Source of the DNA: Candidatus Opimibacter iunctus
GTDB taxonomy: Bacteria > Bacteroidota > Bacteroidia > Chitinophagales > Saprospiraceae
Reading direction: 5' to 3'
Length of the DNA stretch: 64,000 bases
Assembly (NCBI GenBank): GCA_016716665.1
Contig: JADJVH010000005.1
Span: 186,001 to 250,000, forward strand
Shown here: piece after piece, positions 17,514-26,642 of the stretch
Position numbering within the stretch: the stretch's first letter is position 1
How the letters are laid out: each line of letters opens with the position of its first letter
The notes under the pieces: model-generated
The model's database searches: none
Told to the model about the DNA's origin: nothing
The model's input: the letters and a program-made list of their open reading frames with translations, nothing else
Translations under genes and position numbers: made by a program

Positions 17514-18932
17514 CTACTCTATCAGAAGCTTTCGGGTAGATACTCCCTGAGCTGTCTCGGCGCGTATGAAATAGATACCCTGGCTATATGAACTCACCGG
17601 AATAGCGATCTCTCCTAATGTCTCCGTATAAGACGACAAAAGTCGTCCGTATGAATCGAAAAGGGATAGGCGCACAACATTGGTGTAGAGGTTTTCAAAA
17701 TTCACATAGAGGGTTTGATGCACAGGATTAGGAGATATCGTAAAGGCAAGGTCAGCAGGAGTTGGTCCTGAAGTCCCTGATGTGCCGAGGAGGGTGATGA
17801 TAGCACTGGTGGTATTGCTGTTGCCACATTCATCCGTTGCGGTAAATGTAACCGGCCAACTAAATGTACCGGTGCAGGTGTCAGGCAACCCCGGGAAATT
17901 ATTTGTCCAGAATATCCCACTGCATTGATCATTGGCTACTGCTCCGCCGAAGTTGTCCAGCCAGGCTTGAAGGGCGACCTGTGTGTTTGGGGTCCCGCAC
18001 TCAATGGTGATAGCCTGTGCGTTTGTTACGATGACAGGTGCTAGCTGGTCTGTTATCGTAAATGTGGCAGATGTTGACTGGGTGTTGCCACAGTCATCTG
18101 ACGCGGTAAAGATGACTAATGTAAAGCCTGTCATGCCACATCCATTACTCAGGCCTGAATAGTTAGCCGTCCAGCTCGCATCACCACCAGCATCAGCCGC
18201 AAAAGCAAATCCTACATTTCCAAGCCAGGTATTGAATAAGTCTGTATTTCCGTTTCCATCGCATTCAACTTCAGTATCTGTTGCTGGTATGAATATCAAT
18301 GGCGGGGAGGTATCTACCACAGTAAGCGTGGCGCTTGTGAAGGTGTTACCACATTGATCTGTTGCAGTAAATGTGACCAAGGCGCTTCCTGTTGACCCGC
18401 ATTGATCGCTTAATGCGGTAAAATTATCCGACCAGTTTAGTGTGCCACAAGAACCAGTCGCCGTAGCGCCACCATGGTTGTCAAGCCATGTTTGTATGGC
18501 AGCGTCCTGCTCAGCAAGATTTGCTTCTATTGAGATACTGGTAGCTCCCTGGATTATCGCCGGGGGTACCGGAGCAGCCTGGATCGTGAAATTATTACTC
18601 TCATCCTGGTAATCCGTGCCTGAATTGTCCTGGATCACTGATACCCTGGCCTGAGTGGTGAGTGTCGAAGGCACGGTCCATTGATAACTCGAATTGCCGA
18701 CCGGAAGGTCCTGGTAGATATAAGTCCATGTGACTCCGCCATCAGCAGAAAACAACAGGTCCCAGTTTAAGGTATTGTGCGGAATCGTGATGTGCCACTG
18801 GATGGTCACGGTCTGCCCGACCGTAAAGGTCTCTCCACCTACGGGATTGTCAAGGGCCACGTGAGCTGATGACGTATAGCTATACCCCAGCATCATCGCA
18901 AGGCATAGTATTCTGGAAATGAACGTTCTCAT
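17514..18932 (-). CDS. Secreted HYR-like repeat protein with T9SS sorting domain
   Basis: The 472-residue product starts with a signal peptide and a domain shared with the divergent neighbour (HVALDNPVGGETFTVGQTV, about residues 24-115, Ser-Thr-N-acetylmuramidase-like beta fold). Three repeats of about 85-90 residues follow, each with the CG...GS.LVTFTATDQCGN pattern typical of HYR-like Ig modules. It ends with a type A sorting domain (FTISPNPVHQTLYVNF, GIYFIRAE). It is probably attached to the cell surface; ligand unknown. The adjacent opposite-strand gene encodes a larger paralogue. Confidence 0.85.
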   Translation of the reverse strand: MRTFISRILCLAMMLGYSYTSSAHVALDNPVGGETFTVGQTVTIQWHITIPHNTLNWDLLFSADGGVTWTYIYQDLPVGNSSYQWTVPSTLTTQARVSVIQDNSGTDYQDESNNFTIQAAPVPPAIIQGATSISIEANLAEQDAAIQTWLDNHGGATATGSCGTLNWSDNFTALSDQCGSTGSALVTFTATDQCGNTFTSATLTVVDTSPPLIFIPATDTEVECDGNGNTDLFNTWLGNVGFAFAADAGGDASWTANYSGLSNGCGMTGFTLVIFTASDDCGNTQSTSATFTITDQLAPVIVTNAQAITIECGTPNTQVALQAWLDNFGGAVANDQCSGIFWTNNFPGLPDTCTGTFSWPVTFTATDECGNSNTTSAIITLLGTSGTSGPTPADLAFTISPNPVHQTLYVNFENLYTNVVRLSLFDSYGRLLSSYTETLGEIAIPVSSYSQGIYFIRAETAQGVSTRKLLIE

Positions 18933-19035
18933 ATTTTTATCATCTTACTATAAAAGTACGAAAATAGGATCAGGGTCATTTGCCCCTTTGATTACATCAA
19001 TGGCCGGCAATACTCATGTTTCAGATCACATCCGG

Positions 19036-19043
19036 TACATTTG
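19036..19043 (+). promoter_or_regulatory. Candidate -7 box TACATTTG
   Basis: A full match to TAnnTTTG ends 13 bp before the ATG chosen for the repeat protein, which would give a very short leader. No clear -33 TTG box was found. Confidence 0.45.
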
Positions 19044-19056
19044 CTGTAAATCTCTG

Positions 19057-21006
19057 ATGATGCGTGCAGTGATCACAAGGATTGTCTTTATTGCTTTTTT
19101 ACTTAGCCATGCCTTTGTTGTCAAGGCGCATGTGGCATTGGATTATCCGCACGGAGGAGAAACCTTTATTGTAGGCGAGACCATCACGATACAATGGCAT
19201 ATTGTTGCAGCGCATGCTACGCTCAACTGGGACTTGTTCTTTTCTGTCGATAGTGGCGAGACCTGGGACACCCTTCAACTGGATATACCGACGAGCCAGC
19301 TAAGCTATGAGTGGGAAGTACCGGATAGCCTGACCACACATGCCAGGATACGGGTGATCCAGGACAACGAAGCACAGAATTACCAGGATGAAAGTATGGA
19401 CTTTGCCATCGTCCCCAATACAAGTCCTCCTATGCTAGATGCGCCTGCTACAGACATGGTGATCGAATGTAGCATTGCGGATCAACAGGCTGCAATTCAG
19501 GCATGGCTCGACAACCACGGAGGTGCTGCAGCAACCAACTATTGCGGGGCACTTATCTGGTCACATGACTATCCCGGCATCAGCGATGGTTGCGGGGCAA
19601 CAGGCAGTGCAGGAGTGACCTTTACAGCTATGGATGAGTGTGGTGTGATTACTACCAATGCTACATTGACGATAGTGGATACTTCACCGCCGACCATGAT
19701 CGTGCCTGCGACAGATATGGTCGTAGAGGCAGATGCTCAGGGCAATGTACCCGAGCTCATGCAATGGCTCAATAGCATAGGAGGAGCGCTGGCTTCAGAT
19801 GTGTGTAGCCAGATCAGCTGGTCAAACAACTATCTGATGCTAAGCGATGATTGTGGTATGTCAGGTAGTGCCTCGGTCATCTTTACAGCAACGGATCAAT
19901 GTGGCAATTGGACCACAACCGCTGCAGCTTTTACGATCCAGGATCATACTTCACCATCCATACTGGTCACACCTCAGCCACTCACGATCTCATGCGATGC
20001 CATTAATCCGGAAAATGAGATACAGCAATGGCTCAACAATCTTGGTGGAGCCCAGGCCTCAGATGTGAGCGGGGAGGTAGAGTGGACCAATGATTATAAT
20101 GGCTTGAGTGATGGTTGTGGTGCGACAGGAAGTGCAGCAGTCATTTTTACTGCAACAGATGCATGTGGTAATAGTGCCACCACCTCGGCTATAGTCACCA
20201 TCATAGACATGGTATCACCTGTGATGCAGGCATCTGCGAGAGACACAGCACTGGATTGTACCGCATTAAATCCATCAGAGGACATTCAATTGTGGCTGGA
20301 CCGTCATGGCGGAGCACAGGCTGAGGATGGATGTGGTGTCATCACCTGGGCGCATGACTATGCGGGTTTGAGTGATGGCTGTGGTGCATCAGGATCAGCG
20401 AATGTCATCTTTACTGCCACCGATGAATGCGGCAACACAAGTACTACATCAGCAGCGTTGGTCATGACAGACACCCTCGCACCACCTATGGAAAAATCCG
20501 CGATGGATACTACCATCATTTGTGGCCAGGACGATCAGTCGTCAGCCATTGAAGCATGGCTGGCTCGTCATGGCGGGGCCAGCGCGCAGGACTTATGTGG
20601 GATGGTCATGTGGACACATGATTTTCCGGCACTAACAGATACGTGCGGTCCAGTGGGTAGTCATATGATCACTTTTACCGCTGCGGATGAGTGCGGAAAT
20701 GCCACATCAACGAAAGCTATATTAACGATCCAGGATTCTGTCGTGACAGCTGTTCCCGATCCACATTTATTCCATTTTGCGATCTATCCTAATCCCGCGC
20801 GAGACTTTTTACATGTTGGATTTGAACAAAGAGTATCTGGTCCAGTGCATCTTATGCTCTATGATCGTTTAGGACAAATGGTTTGGATTGAACATACCGG
20901 AGAAGATGGGGTGATCATTCCGGTAGAAAGCCTGCCTCGCGGTACGTATCTCTTAAAACTGATCACCACCAGGGGAAGCTACATTAGGCATGTGTTGATC
21001 TTATGA
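19057..21006 (+). CDS. Secreted HYR-like repeat protein with T9SS sorting domain (larger paralogue)
   Basis: This product of about 649 residues starts at tandem ATGs (19057/19060) before a signal peptide (FIAFLLSHAFVVKA). The N-terminal domain (HVALDYPHGGETFIVGETI) is homologous to that of the divergent gene at 17514-18932. Five HYR-like repeats follow (AIQAWLDNHGGA, DGCGATGSA, FTATDECGN), then a T9SS type A domain (FAIYPNPARDFLHVGF, LPRGTYLLKLI). The frame is open from 18919 but overlaps the other gene's start. Gene duplication with inversion and differing repeat number explains the pair. Confidence 0.85.
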   Translation: MMRAVITRIVFIAFLLSHAFVVKAHVALDYPHGGETFIVGETITIQWHIVAAHATLNWDLFFSVDSGETWDTLQLDIPTSQLSYEWEVPDSLTTHARIRVIQDNEAQNYQDESMDFAIVPNTSPPMLDAPATDMVIECSIADQQAAIQAWLDNHGGAAATNYCGALIWSHDYPGISDGCGATGSAGVTFTAMDECGVITTNATLTIVDTSPPTMIVPATDMVVEADAQGNVPELMQWLNSIGGALASDVCSQISWSNNYLMLSDDCGMSGSASVIFTATDQCGNWTTTAAAFTIQDHTSPSILVTPQPLTISCDAINPENEIQQWLNNLGGAQASDVSGEVEWTNDYNGLSDGCGATGSAAVIFTATDACGNSATTSAIVTIIDMVSPVMQASARDTALDCTALNPSEDIQLWLDRHGGAQAEDGCGVITWAHDYAGLSDGCGASGSANVIFTATDECGNTSTTSAALVMTDTLAPPMEKSAMDTTIICGQDDQSSAIEAWLARHGGASAQDLCGMVMWTHDFPALTDTCGPVGSHMITFTAADECGNATSTKAILTIQDSVVTAVPDPHLFHFAIYPNPARDFLHVGFEQRVSGPVHLMLYDRLGQMVWIEHTGEDGVIIPVESLPRGTYLLKLITTRGSYIRHVLIL

Positions 21007-21043
21007 TAGGGGAAAACTGAATGTTTAATGCTTTGGCAAGGTG

Positions 21044-21829
21044 TCATTTGGTATATTTTTTTCTCCTTCTTTCGCCGAGTATCCAGAACCCCTTCCGCTT
21101 TCTGATTTTATAATGCTCATGGATATATTTTTCCATGTGGGTGATCGCTACTTCCGGATCATCCGTCAGAGTGACATAGTGGAGGTCCTCAGGAGAGATG
21201 GTGCCTTCAGTAATCATAAACTGAAGGTACTCCAACAGTGGGGTATAATATTCTGTGCCCATCAGGACCACCGGAAAATGATGGATCATCCCGGTTTGCA
21301 CAAGGGTCAGCGTCTCAAACATTTCATCCATCGTCCCCCATCCGCCGGGCAGCACAATAAAGGCATAAGAGTACTTGAGCAACATAAATTTGCGGATGAA
21401 GAAGTAGTCCAGTGTCACCCAATCATGCATGTATGGGTTTGGCTTTTGCTCATGAGGCAGCCGGATATTACATCCGATACTCGCCCCTCCGTTTTCATAG
21501 GCTCCTTTGTTGGCCGCCTCCATAATGCCGGGGCCACCACCCGTCATGACCGTAAACCCTGTCTTGACAATCGCCTTGCCCACTGCTTCTGCCATTTTGT
21601 AATATTCATGCTCTGGTGCAAACCGTGCTGATCCGAATACAGTCACACATGGTCCTACAAAATGCAGCTTCCGGAATCCCTTGATAAACTGGTATAAGAC
21701 CTTAACCGTAAATGCCAATTCACTCGTCCTCGACTTGGGGCCTTCCAGGTAGTCATATTGATTGACGATAACTTTTCGGTCGGGCGTATTTGTGGTGGAG
21801 GGGATAGGCTCTAACGTAAAATTGGACAT
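21044..21829 (-). CDS. TIGR00730 / LOG-type Rossmann protein (nucleotide phosphoribohydrolase)
   Basis: This 261-residue protein of the lysine-decarboxylase-like LOG family has the nucleotide-binding segment MTGGGPGIMEAANKGA and the signature PGGWGTMDEMFETLT. Characterised members hydrolyse nucleoside 5'-monophosphates at the N-glycosidic bond, releasing adenine or cytokinin bases. An N-terminal extension of about 55 residues precedes the core. It is convergent with the repeat-protein gene. Confidence 0.88.
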   Translation of the reverse strand: MSNFTLEPIPSTTNTPDRKVIVNQYDYLEGPKSRTSELAFTVKVLYQFIKGFRKLHFVGPCVTVFGSARFAPEHEYYKMAEAVGKAIVKTGFTVMTGGGPGIMEAANKGAYENGGASIGCNIRLPHEQKPNPYMHDWVTLDYFFIRKFMLLKYSYAFIVLPGGWGTMDEMFETLTLVQTGMIHHFPVVLMGTEYYTPLLEYLQFMITEGTISPEDLHYVTLTDDPEVAITHMEKYIHEHYKIRKRKGFWILGERRRKKYTK

Positions 21830-21995
21830 AATCTGAATTTCAAGATGAAGTATGCATCGCAGCGATAGTCAGTATCGGAACAACGGTATCCATATTTCAA
21901 ATGTAGGTATTCACCCCGAAGGTCCGGTACCCTAATTATTTGGCATAGAATTTGGCTTTGTCAGCCCAGACACTGACAAAGTCACTCCCCGTATT

Positions 21996-22589
21996 ATGGT
22001 ATTTTTTAAAAGCTCCCTACTCCTGATCCTGTTCGCCCTGCTGGGTCCGAAGGAAACTATGAAGCCACATGTCGTCTCTTACATAGAGACCTACAAGTAT
22101 GCCGCAATCGATGAAATGGTAAGGTCGGGCATGCCGGCAAGCGTCATCATGGCACAGGCCATCGTCGAATCCAACGCAGGGCTATCCGGGCTGGCCAAAG
22201 CCTCCAACAATCATTTTGGAATCAAGTGCAAGGACTACTGGAAAGGCAGTTGCCACTATTGTCCGGACGATGACCGGGATGCTAAGGGCAATCTCATCCC
22301 TTCCTGTTTCCGTAAGTATGATTCGGTTATAGCCTCGTATGCTGACCACAGTGATTTCCTGATGAATACGGCCACCTACAGGTTCCTGTTTGCCTATGAT
22401 CGGACTGACTATGAGTTGTGGGCTAAAGGGCTGCAGCTATGCGGATATGCCTCTGATCCAACCTATGCTGAAAAACTGATCAGGACTATCCGGCTGTACA
22501 ACCTTCATGACTTAGACTATTACACGATACAATATGTCAAACCTTCTGAGCTGACCTCCACAGGGGATGTGGGTGCATCGAGGGAATAG
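21996..22589 (+). CDS. Glucosaminidase (GH73-like) domain protein
   Basis: This 197-residue exported protein has a short hydrophobic N-terminus (FFKSSLLLILFALLG) and a FlgJ/LytG-type glucosaminidase domain. MAQAIVESNAGLSGLAKAS carries the catalytic Glu of the family, followed by NNHFGIKC and the closing YASDPTYAEKLIRTI. It would cleave peptidoglycan N-acetylglucosaminyl bonds in growth or cell separation. No LysM domain is present, unlike many Bacteroidota relatives. It is flanked by opposite-strand genes, so it is probably monocistronic. Confidence 0.88.
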   Translation: MVFFKSSLLLILFALLGPKETMKPHVVSYIETYKYAAIDEMVRSGMPASVIMAQAIVESNAGLSGLAKASNNHFGIKCKDYWKGSCHYCPDDDRDAKGNLIPSCFRKYDSVIASYADHSDFLMNTATYRFLFAYDRTDYELWAKGLQLCGYASDPTYAEKLIRTIRLYNLHDLDYYTIQYVKPSELTSTGDVGASRE

Positions 22590-22683
22590 ATCAACAGCAT
22601 TTCTATGTGGAATGCTCAGGACGTTCATTTTTAGTGGCCAAAGCCTCCCTTCACCTGGTAAACCAATCTCACGTAATGAAATA

Positions 22684-23744
22684 TTACATCTCTTCAGGGA
22701 TCTCGGATGGCTTTGGCGTTTTTCTTACCGCATTGGCGATGTCCTTTTGATGACGGTCGCGTGCCCTGAAGATATCCAGTGCCATAAACAAGGCTGACTT
22801 GAACGAAGCGGGATCTGCTTCATTTTTACCAGCGATTTCATAGGCGGTGCCATGATCCGGAGAGGTCCTTACAAAAGGCAGTCCCGCAGTATAATTGACT
22901 CCATCCTGAAAGTGAAGCATCTTGAATGGGATCAGGCCCTGGTCGTGGTACATGGCCAGGATGGCATCAAACTTCTTGTGGTTCATCGCGCCAAAGAAGC
23001 CGTCTGCTGAATATGGGCCCATGATGATATCCCCTGATTTCTTGGCTTCGATGATAGCGGGGCGTATGATTTCTTCCTCTTCTTTTCCGATAAATCCGTT
23101 TTCACCCGCATGTGGGTTAAGGCCAAGCACGGCAATGACCGGGCGGGCGATGCCAAAATCGATCTGAAGGGATTTGATGAGGATATCGAGTTTAGACCTG
23201 ATGTTTTCGCGGGTGATTGCCGGGGCTACCTGGCTGAGGGGAGGTGTCCGGTCGCTACGGCCACCTTCATGGTATCGGTCACCATCATCATCAGGCCTTG
23301 CTTGACGCCAAACTCATGGGCCAGGTACTCGGTATGGCCTGGGTACTCGAATCCGGCCATCTGCATGGCATTCTTGTTGATCGGGGCGGTAACCAGCAGG
23401 TCGATGTGGCCGTCCTTAAGGTCCCGTACGGCCCGGTCGAGGGCGATATGGGCGATTTTGCCGCCTTCCTCGGTCTCCTTGCCCAGGGCGATGTTGATAT
23501 TGTCCTGCCAGACATTGACCACATTGATCTTCTGGTGGTAGATCTTGTCGGCGCTGGCGGTGGTATGAAAGGAAAAGTCTCCCGGGTTGACGATGTTCTT
23601 GTGATAACTGACCACCTTGCTTGATCCGTAGATCACGGGGGTACAGAGTTGTGTCACCGAAGGGTGTGACAGTGTCTTGATGATGACTTCAAGGCCGATC
23701 CCGTTGATGTCTCCTATAGTGATGCCTGCCCGGATGGTTCCCAT
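22684..23744 (-). CDS. pdxA: 4-hydroxythreonine-4-phosphate dehydrogenase, frameshifted
   Basis: PdxA oxidises 4-phosphohydroxy-L-threonine in the DXP-dependent pyridoxal-phosphate pathway. The N-terminal piece (23744-23226) has GITIGDINGIGLE and the metal-site segment PGHTEYLAHEFG. The C-terminal piece (to 22684) has GLNPHAGENG and YHDQGLIPFK. The frame breaks in a run of four C on the coding strand (23238-23241): as written it reads ATGHLPSAR-stop, and with one more C it reads ATGHLPLSQVAP, the conserved continuation. A single-base deletion thus explains it, probably a sequencing error. Total length with repair (about 353 residues) is normal. Confidence 0.9.
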
Positions 23745-23993
23745 TTTGATTTTCTAAGTAAAGAAGTTAATTTAGGCAAAGATACAATTCACCATGGGAG
23801 TGAGATAGGCCGGGCCCAAAGAGAGGGCTCATGCATTGGTTGTTAAGGGTTTCGGTGCAAAGAGAAATGATCATAATCATAGACCTGACTGATTGATCTC
23901 ATTATCTGCCCCTTCGACTGGCAGTACTTTTAGATTCTGAAAATCAAGTCAGTCTTCATTGTTTATCACAGTATTAAACCTGACAAAACGGAT

Positions 23994-24377
23994 ATGAAAA
24001 ACAAACTAATCATTCAGTTGATCATCCTTACAGGCATTGGGTTGGCTACGGCTGTATCCTGCACGTATGACGAGGTACTCCCTTATACACCGGACCCCGG
24101 CGTAGAGGTTTTCTTCACCCAGGATATCATCCCCATCTTTGAAAGCAACTGCAACTCTGCAGGTTGCCACAATGGGACCCAGACCCCTGACCTGAGGCCC
24201 GATGTCGCCTATGATGCCCTCTGGACAGGCGGATATATCAATACTGAGCTCCCTGAGCAAAGCGATCTCTATCTATGGATGACAGATGCCAAGGGGCCTA
24301 TGCCTCCATTGGGGGCAAATGCCACCAACAATGCCACCGTCCTCCAATGGATAGCACAAGGAGCTAAGAACAATTAA
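23994..24377 (+). CDS. Cytochrome c-like lipoprotein with CX4CH motif
   Basis: This 127-residue lipoprotein (signal ending ATAVSC, Cys23) has a single haem-type motif CNSAGCH, with four residues between the cysteines. That form is seen in Bacteroidota and planctomycete cytochrome-like domains (FFTQDIIPIFESNC). A possible distal Met lies in GPMPPLG. It is first in the electron-transfer cluster and 22 bp before a DUF5777 gene. Covalent haem attachment at CX4CH is plausible but not provable here. Confidence 0.75.
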   Translation: MKNKLIIQLIILTGIGLATAVSCTYDEVLPYTPDPGVEVFFTQDIIPIFESNCNSAGCHNGTQTPDLRPDVAYDALWTGGYINTELPEQSDLYLWMTDAKGPMPPLGANATNNATVLQWIAQGAKNN

Positions 24378-24399
24378 TGGTCTTAAAATCATTTTCAAG

Positions 24400-25346
24400 A
24401 TGAAATCAGCTAGATATAAATTTTTAGGAGTGCTCTTGTTACTGGTTTTCCAGGGGATCACCCTATGGGCCCAGGAGGCCGAGATGACCGCAGAAGAAAG
24501 CATGCCTGTCAAGAATACATTTGGTAGTATATATATCATTGACAACCAGACCGTAATGGTTCCTTTCAAAGGGACCCTGGAGTTTGATATCCAGCACCGT
24601 TTTGGCCTGGTGGAAAATGGATATGAGGATTTCTGGGGCTATATGCTCCTGCCAATATCCGGCTTGCGCTCAGCTATGTGCCCATCAACAACCTGATGGT
24701 TGGATTTGGATTTACCAAACTCAACCTGACCTGGGACTTCAATGCCAAGTATGCGATCCTCAAGCAAATGAGTGATGGCGGCAGCCCTGTCAGCCTTACC
24801 TATTTTGGCAATGCAGCTATGGATACGAGGAAGAAGGATCAATTCCCCAATCCTGCAGTATTTAAGAGTACCGATCGCTGGTCATTTTTCCACCAGCTGA
24901 TCCTGGCCAGGAAGATCACCGATAAACTATCCCTTCAACTGGCCGGTAGTGTATCGCACTTCAATGCCGTGTATCCACAGGTAGATCCTGCTACAGATAG
25001 CCTGCAGCAACTGGACAATGACCATTTTGCACTGGCGATTTCTGCACGGTACAAGGTCTCCAATGCCACCAGCATCCTGATCAACTATGATCAGCCGCTC
25101 ACTACACATGCATCGCTTGATCCTGAAAAAGCAGACTCTTCAGATCCTAAGCCCAATCTTTCCTTTGGGGTTGAATTTACCACCAGCGCTCACCAGTTCC
25201 AGATTTTCTTTGGCAACTACGGCAGTATCATTCCGCAGGTCAACAATGCCTACAATACTGCATGGGGCTTTGGCAGCTCAACATTCTCCCAGTGGGATCC
25301 GGAATGGCGAATCGGGTTTAACATGACCCGTCTCTGGAGTTATTAA
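24400..25346 (+). CDS. DUF5777 beta-barrel protein, copy 1, frameshifted
   Basis: This outer-membrane barrel-type protein has a signal peptide ending TLWAQ. The first piece (24400-24696) covers KNTFGSIYIIDNQTVMVP and FDIQHRFG; the second (from the overlapping frame to 25346) covers MVGFGFTKLN to the closing GFNMTRLWSY. Alignment with copy 2 at 32113-33008 shows they are one gene. One base added near 24640 gives GIYAPANIRLALSYVP, matching copy 2's GVFASSNIRLGAEYVP. Function is unknown; DUF5777 genes often accompany c-type cytochromes. Confidence 0.8.
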
Positions 25347-25381
25347 TGCGATCAAATCACCCACTAAATCCACATACTATC

Positions 25382-25642
25382 ATGAAGCAAAATCTAAAAG
25401 ATAATAGTTCACGAAGGAGGTTCCTTTCCCTGGGCCTCCTGAGTGGAGCAGCGCTTCTCACCCAGAAAGCAGAGGCGATGGCGTCTGTCACTGATGATGA
25501 TGAGAAAGTATCGATGCTGACGGCCGATGGGAAATTGGTAGAGGTCAGCAAGAAACTTGTCGAGCAATCTACCAGTCGCGAGAAAGCAAAGAATGAGGAT
25601 ATCCTCAACTGGACAGAGAGCGCTAAAAAATCAATGCCATAG
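25382..25642 (+). CDS. Small Tat-signal protein of the electron-transfer cluster
   Basis: This 86-residue protein has a twin-arginine signal (NSSRRRFLSLGLLSGAALL) followed by only about 55 mature residues. The segment VSMLTADGKLVEV resembles VVLLSPDGELVTI just after the Tat signal of the Fe-S protein encoded 2 bp downstream, so it looks like a stand-alone copy of that N-terminal region. There are no cysteines. The start at 25382 is chosen over 25346 because it places RRRF correctly. It may be an assembly or export partner; this is inference. Confidence 0.65.
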   Translation: MKQNLKDNSSRRRFLSLGLLSGAALLTQKAEAMASVTDDDEKVSMLTADGKLVEVSKKLVEQSTSREKAKNEDILNWTESAKKSMP

Positions 25643-25644
25643 CC

Positions 25645-26598
25645 ATGGAAAGAAATGACATCGAATCGACAAATCAACGCAGGGGTTTTCTCAAGACCGC
25701 TGCACTGGGCGTAACGGCTGCAGCATGTGGAAGTGCCATATGTGCTTGTGGCGGCAAGGATAAGGCAGAGAGTGAAAAGGTGGTACTCCTTTCTCCTGAT
25801 GGAGAGTTAGTGACCATTGATTCCGCGCATCTCAGGCCCGTACCGAAGACCGTACATGTAACGAATGAAGAAGCCCGCCAGGGTATTCCCGGTCGCAAAT
25901 TTGTGATGGTCATCGACCTGGCCAAATGCAAGAATGCACGCAAGTGTGTGACGGCCTGCCAGAAAATGCACCATACACCTGAACCAACAGAGTGGCTCTC
26001 CGTCAGGCTGATGAAGGATAGTCCCGATGCTGCTCCTTATTGGTTTCCTAAGACCTGCTTCCATTGTGACAATCCACCTTGTGTCAAGGTATGTCCTGTG
26101 GATGCAACCTTCAAACGCCAGGATGGTATCGTCCTGATTGATGCGGACCGCTGTATCGGTTGCAAGTTTTGCATGGCCGCATGCCCTTATTCCACCCGGG
26201 TATTCAATTGGTCTGAACCTGAGCACACTCCGGAAGTCAGTTGCCTTGAATACTCTCCTGAGACCAGTACGCCATCAAGAGTAGGTACTGTAGAAAAATG
26301 TGATTTCTGTCCTGATATGTCACGTGCAGGCTTGCTTCCTGATTGCGTGACGGCATGCCCTAATGGGGTGTTCTATTTCGGTGATCAGAATGAAGATGTG
26401 GTGACCAATGGAGATGAGACGATCGGCTTTAATGATATCATCCGCGATCGTGGAGGATACCGATTTGCCGAAGAGCTGGGTACAGAACCCCGCGTGTGGT
26501 ATTTACCTCCGAGGGACAGGATATTCCCTGTAGAAAGAGGCCTCGATGATCTGCCTGAAGAAATCAAAAACAGGTATAAGGACGTGATCGGAGGATAA
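25645..26598 (+). CDS. Tat-exported NrfC/PsrB-like iron-sulfur protein
   Basis: This 317-residue electron-transfer subunit has a Tat signal (QRRGFLKTAALG) and four ferredoxin-type cysteine groups: Cys95/101/105, Cys138/141/146/150, Cys170/173/176/180 and Cys219/222/234/238. The first group reads CKNARKCVTAC, with Ala at 98 where a standard cluster has its second Cys, so one cluster lacks a normal ligand. It should pass electrons between the NrfD-like quinol subunit encoded 44 bp downstream and a periplasmic partner. No catalytic molybdoprotein is adjacent. Confidence 0.88.
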   Translation: MERNDIESTNQRRGFLKTAALGVTAAACGSAICACGGKDKAESEKVVLLSPDGELVTIDSAHLRPVPKTVHVTNEEARQGIPGRKFVMVIDLAKCKNARKCVTACQKMHHTPEPTEWLSVRLMKDSPDAAPYWFPKTCFHCDNPPCVKVCPVDATFKRQDGIVLIDADRCIGCKFCMAACPYSTRVFNWSEPEHTPEVSCLEYSPETSTPSRVGTVEKCDFCPDMSRAGLLPDCVTACPNGVFYFGDQNEDVVTNGDETIGFNDIIRDRGGYRFAEELGTEPRVWYLPPRDRIFPVERGLDDLPEEIKNRYKDVIGG

Positions 26599-26642
26599 CG
26601 AAGGACAAGGGTATTACCATTAACCATTAGATTAAAACAGCA

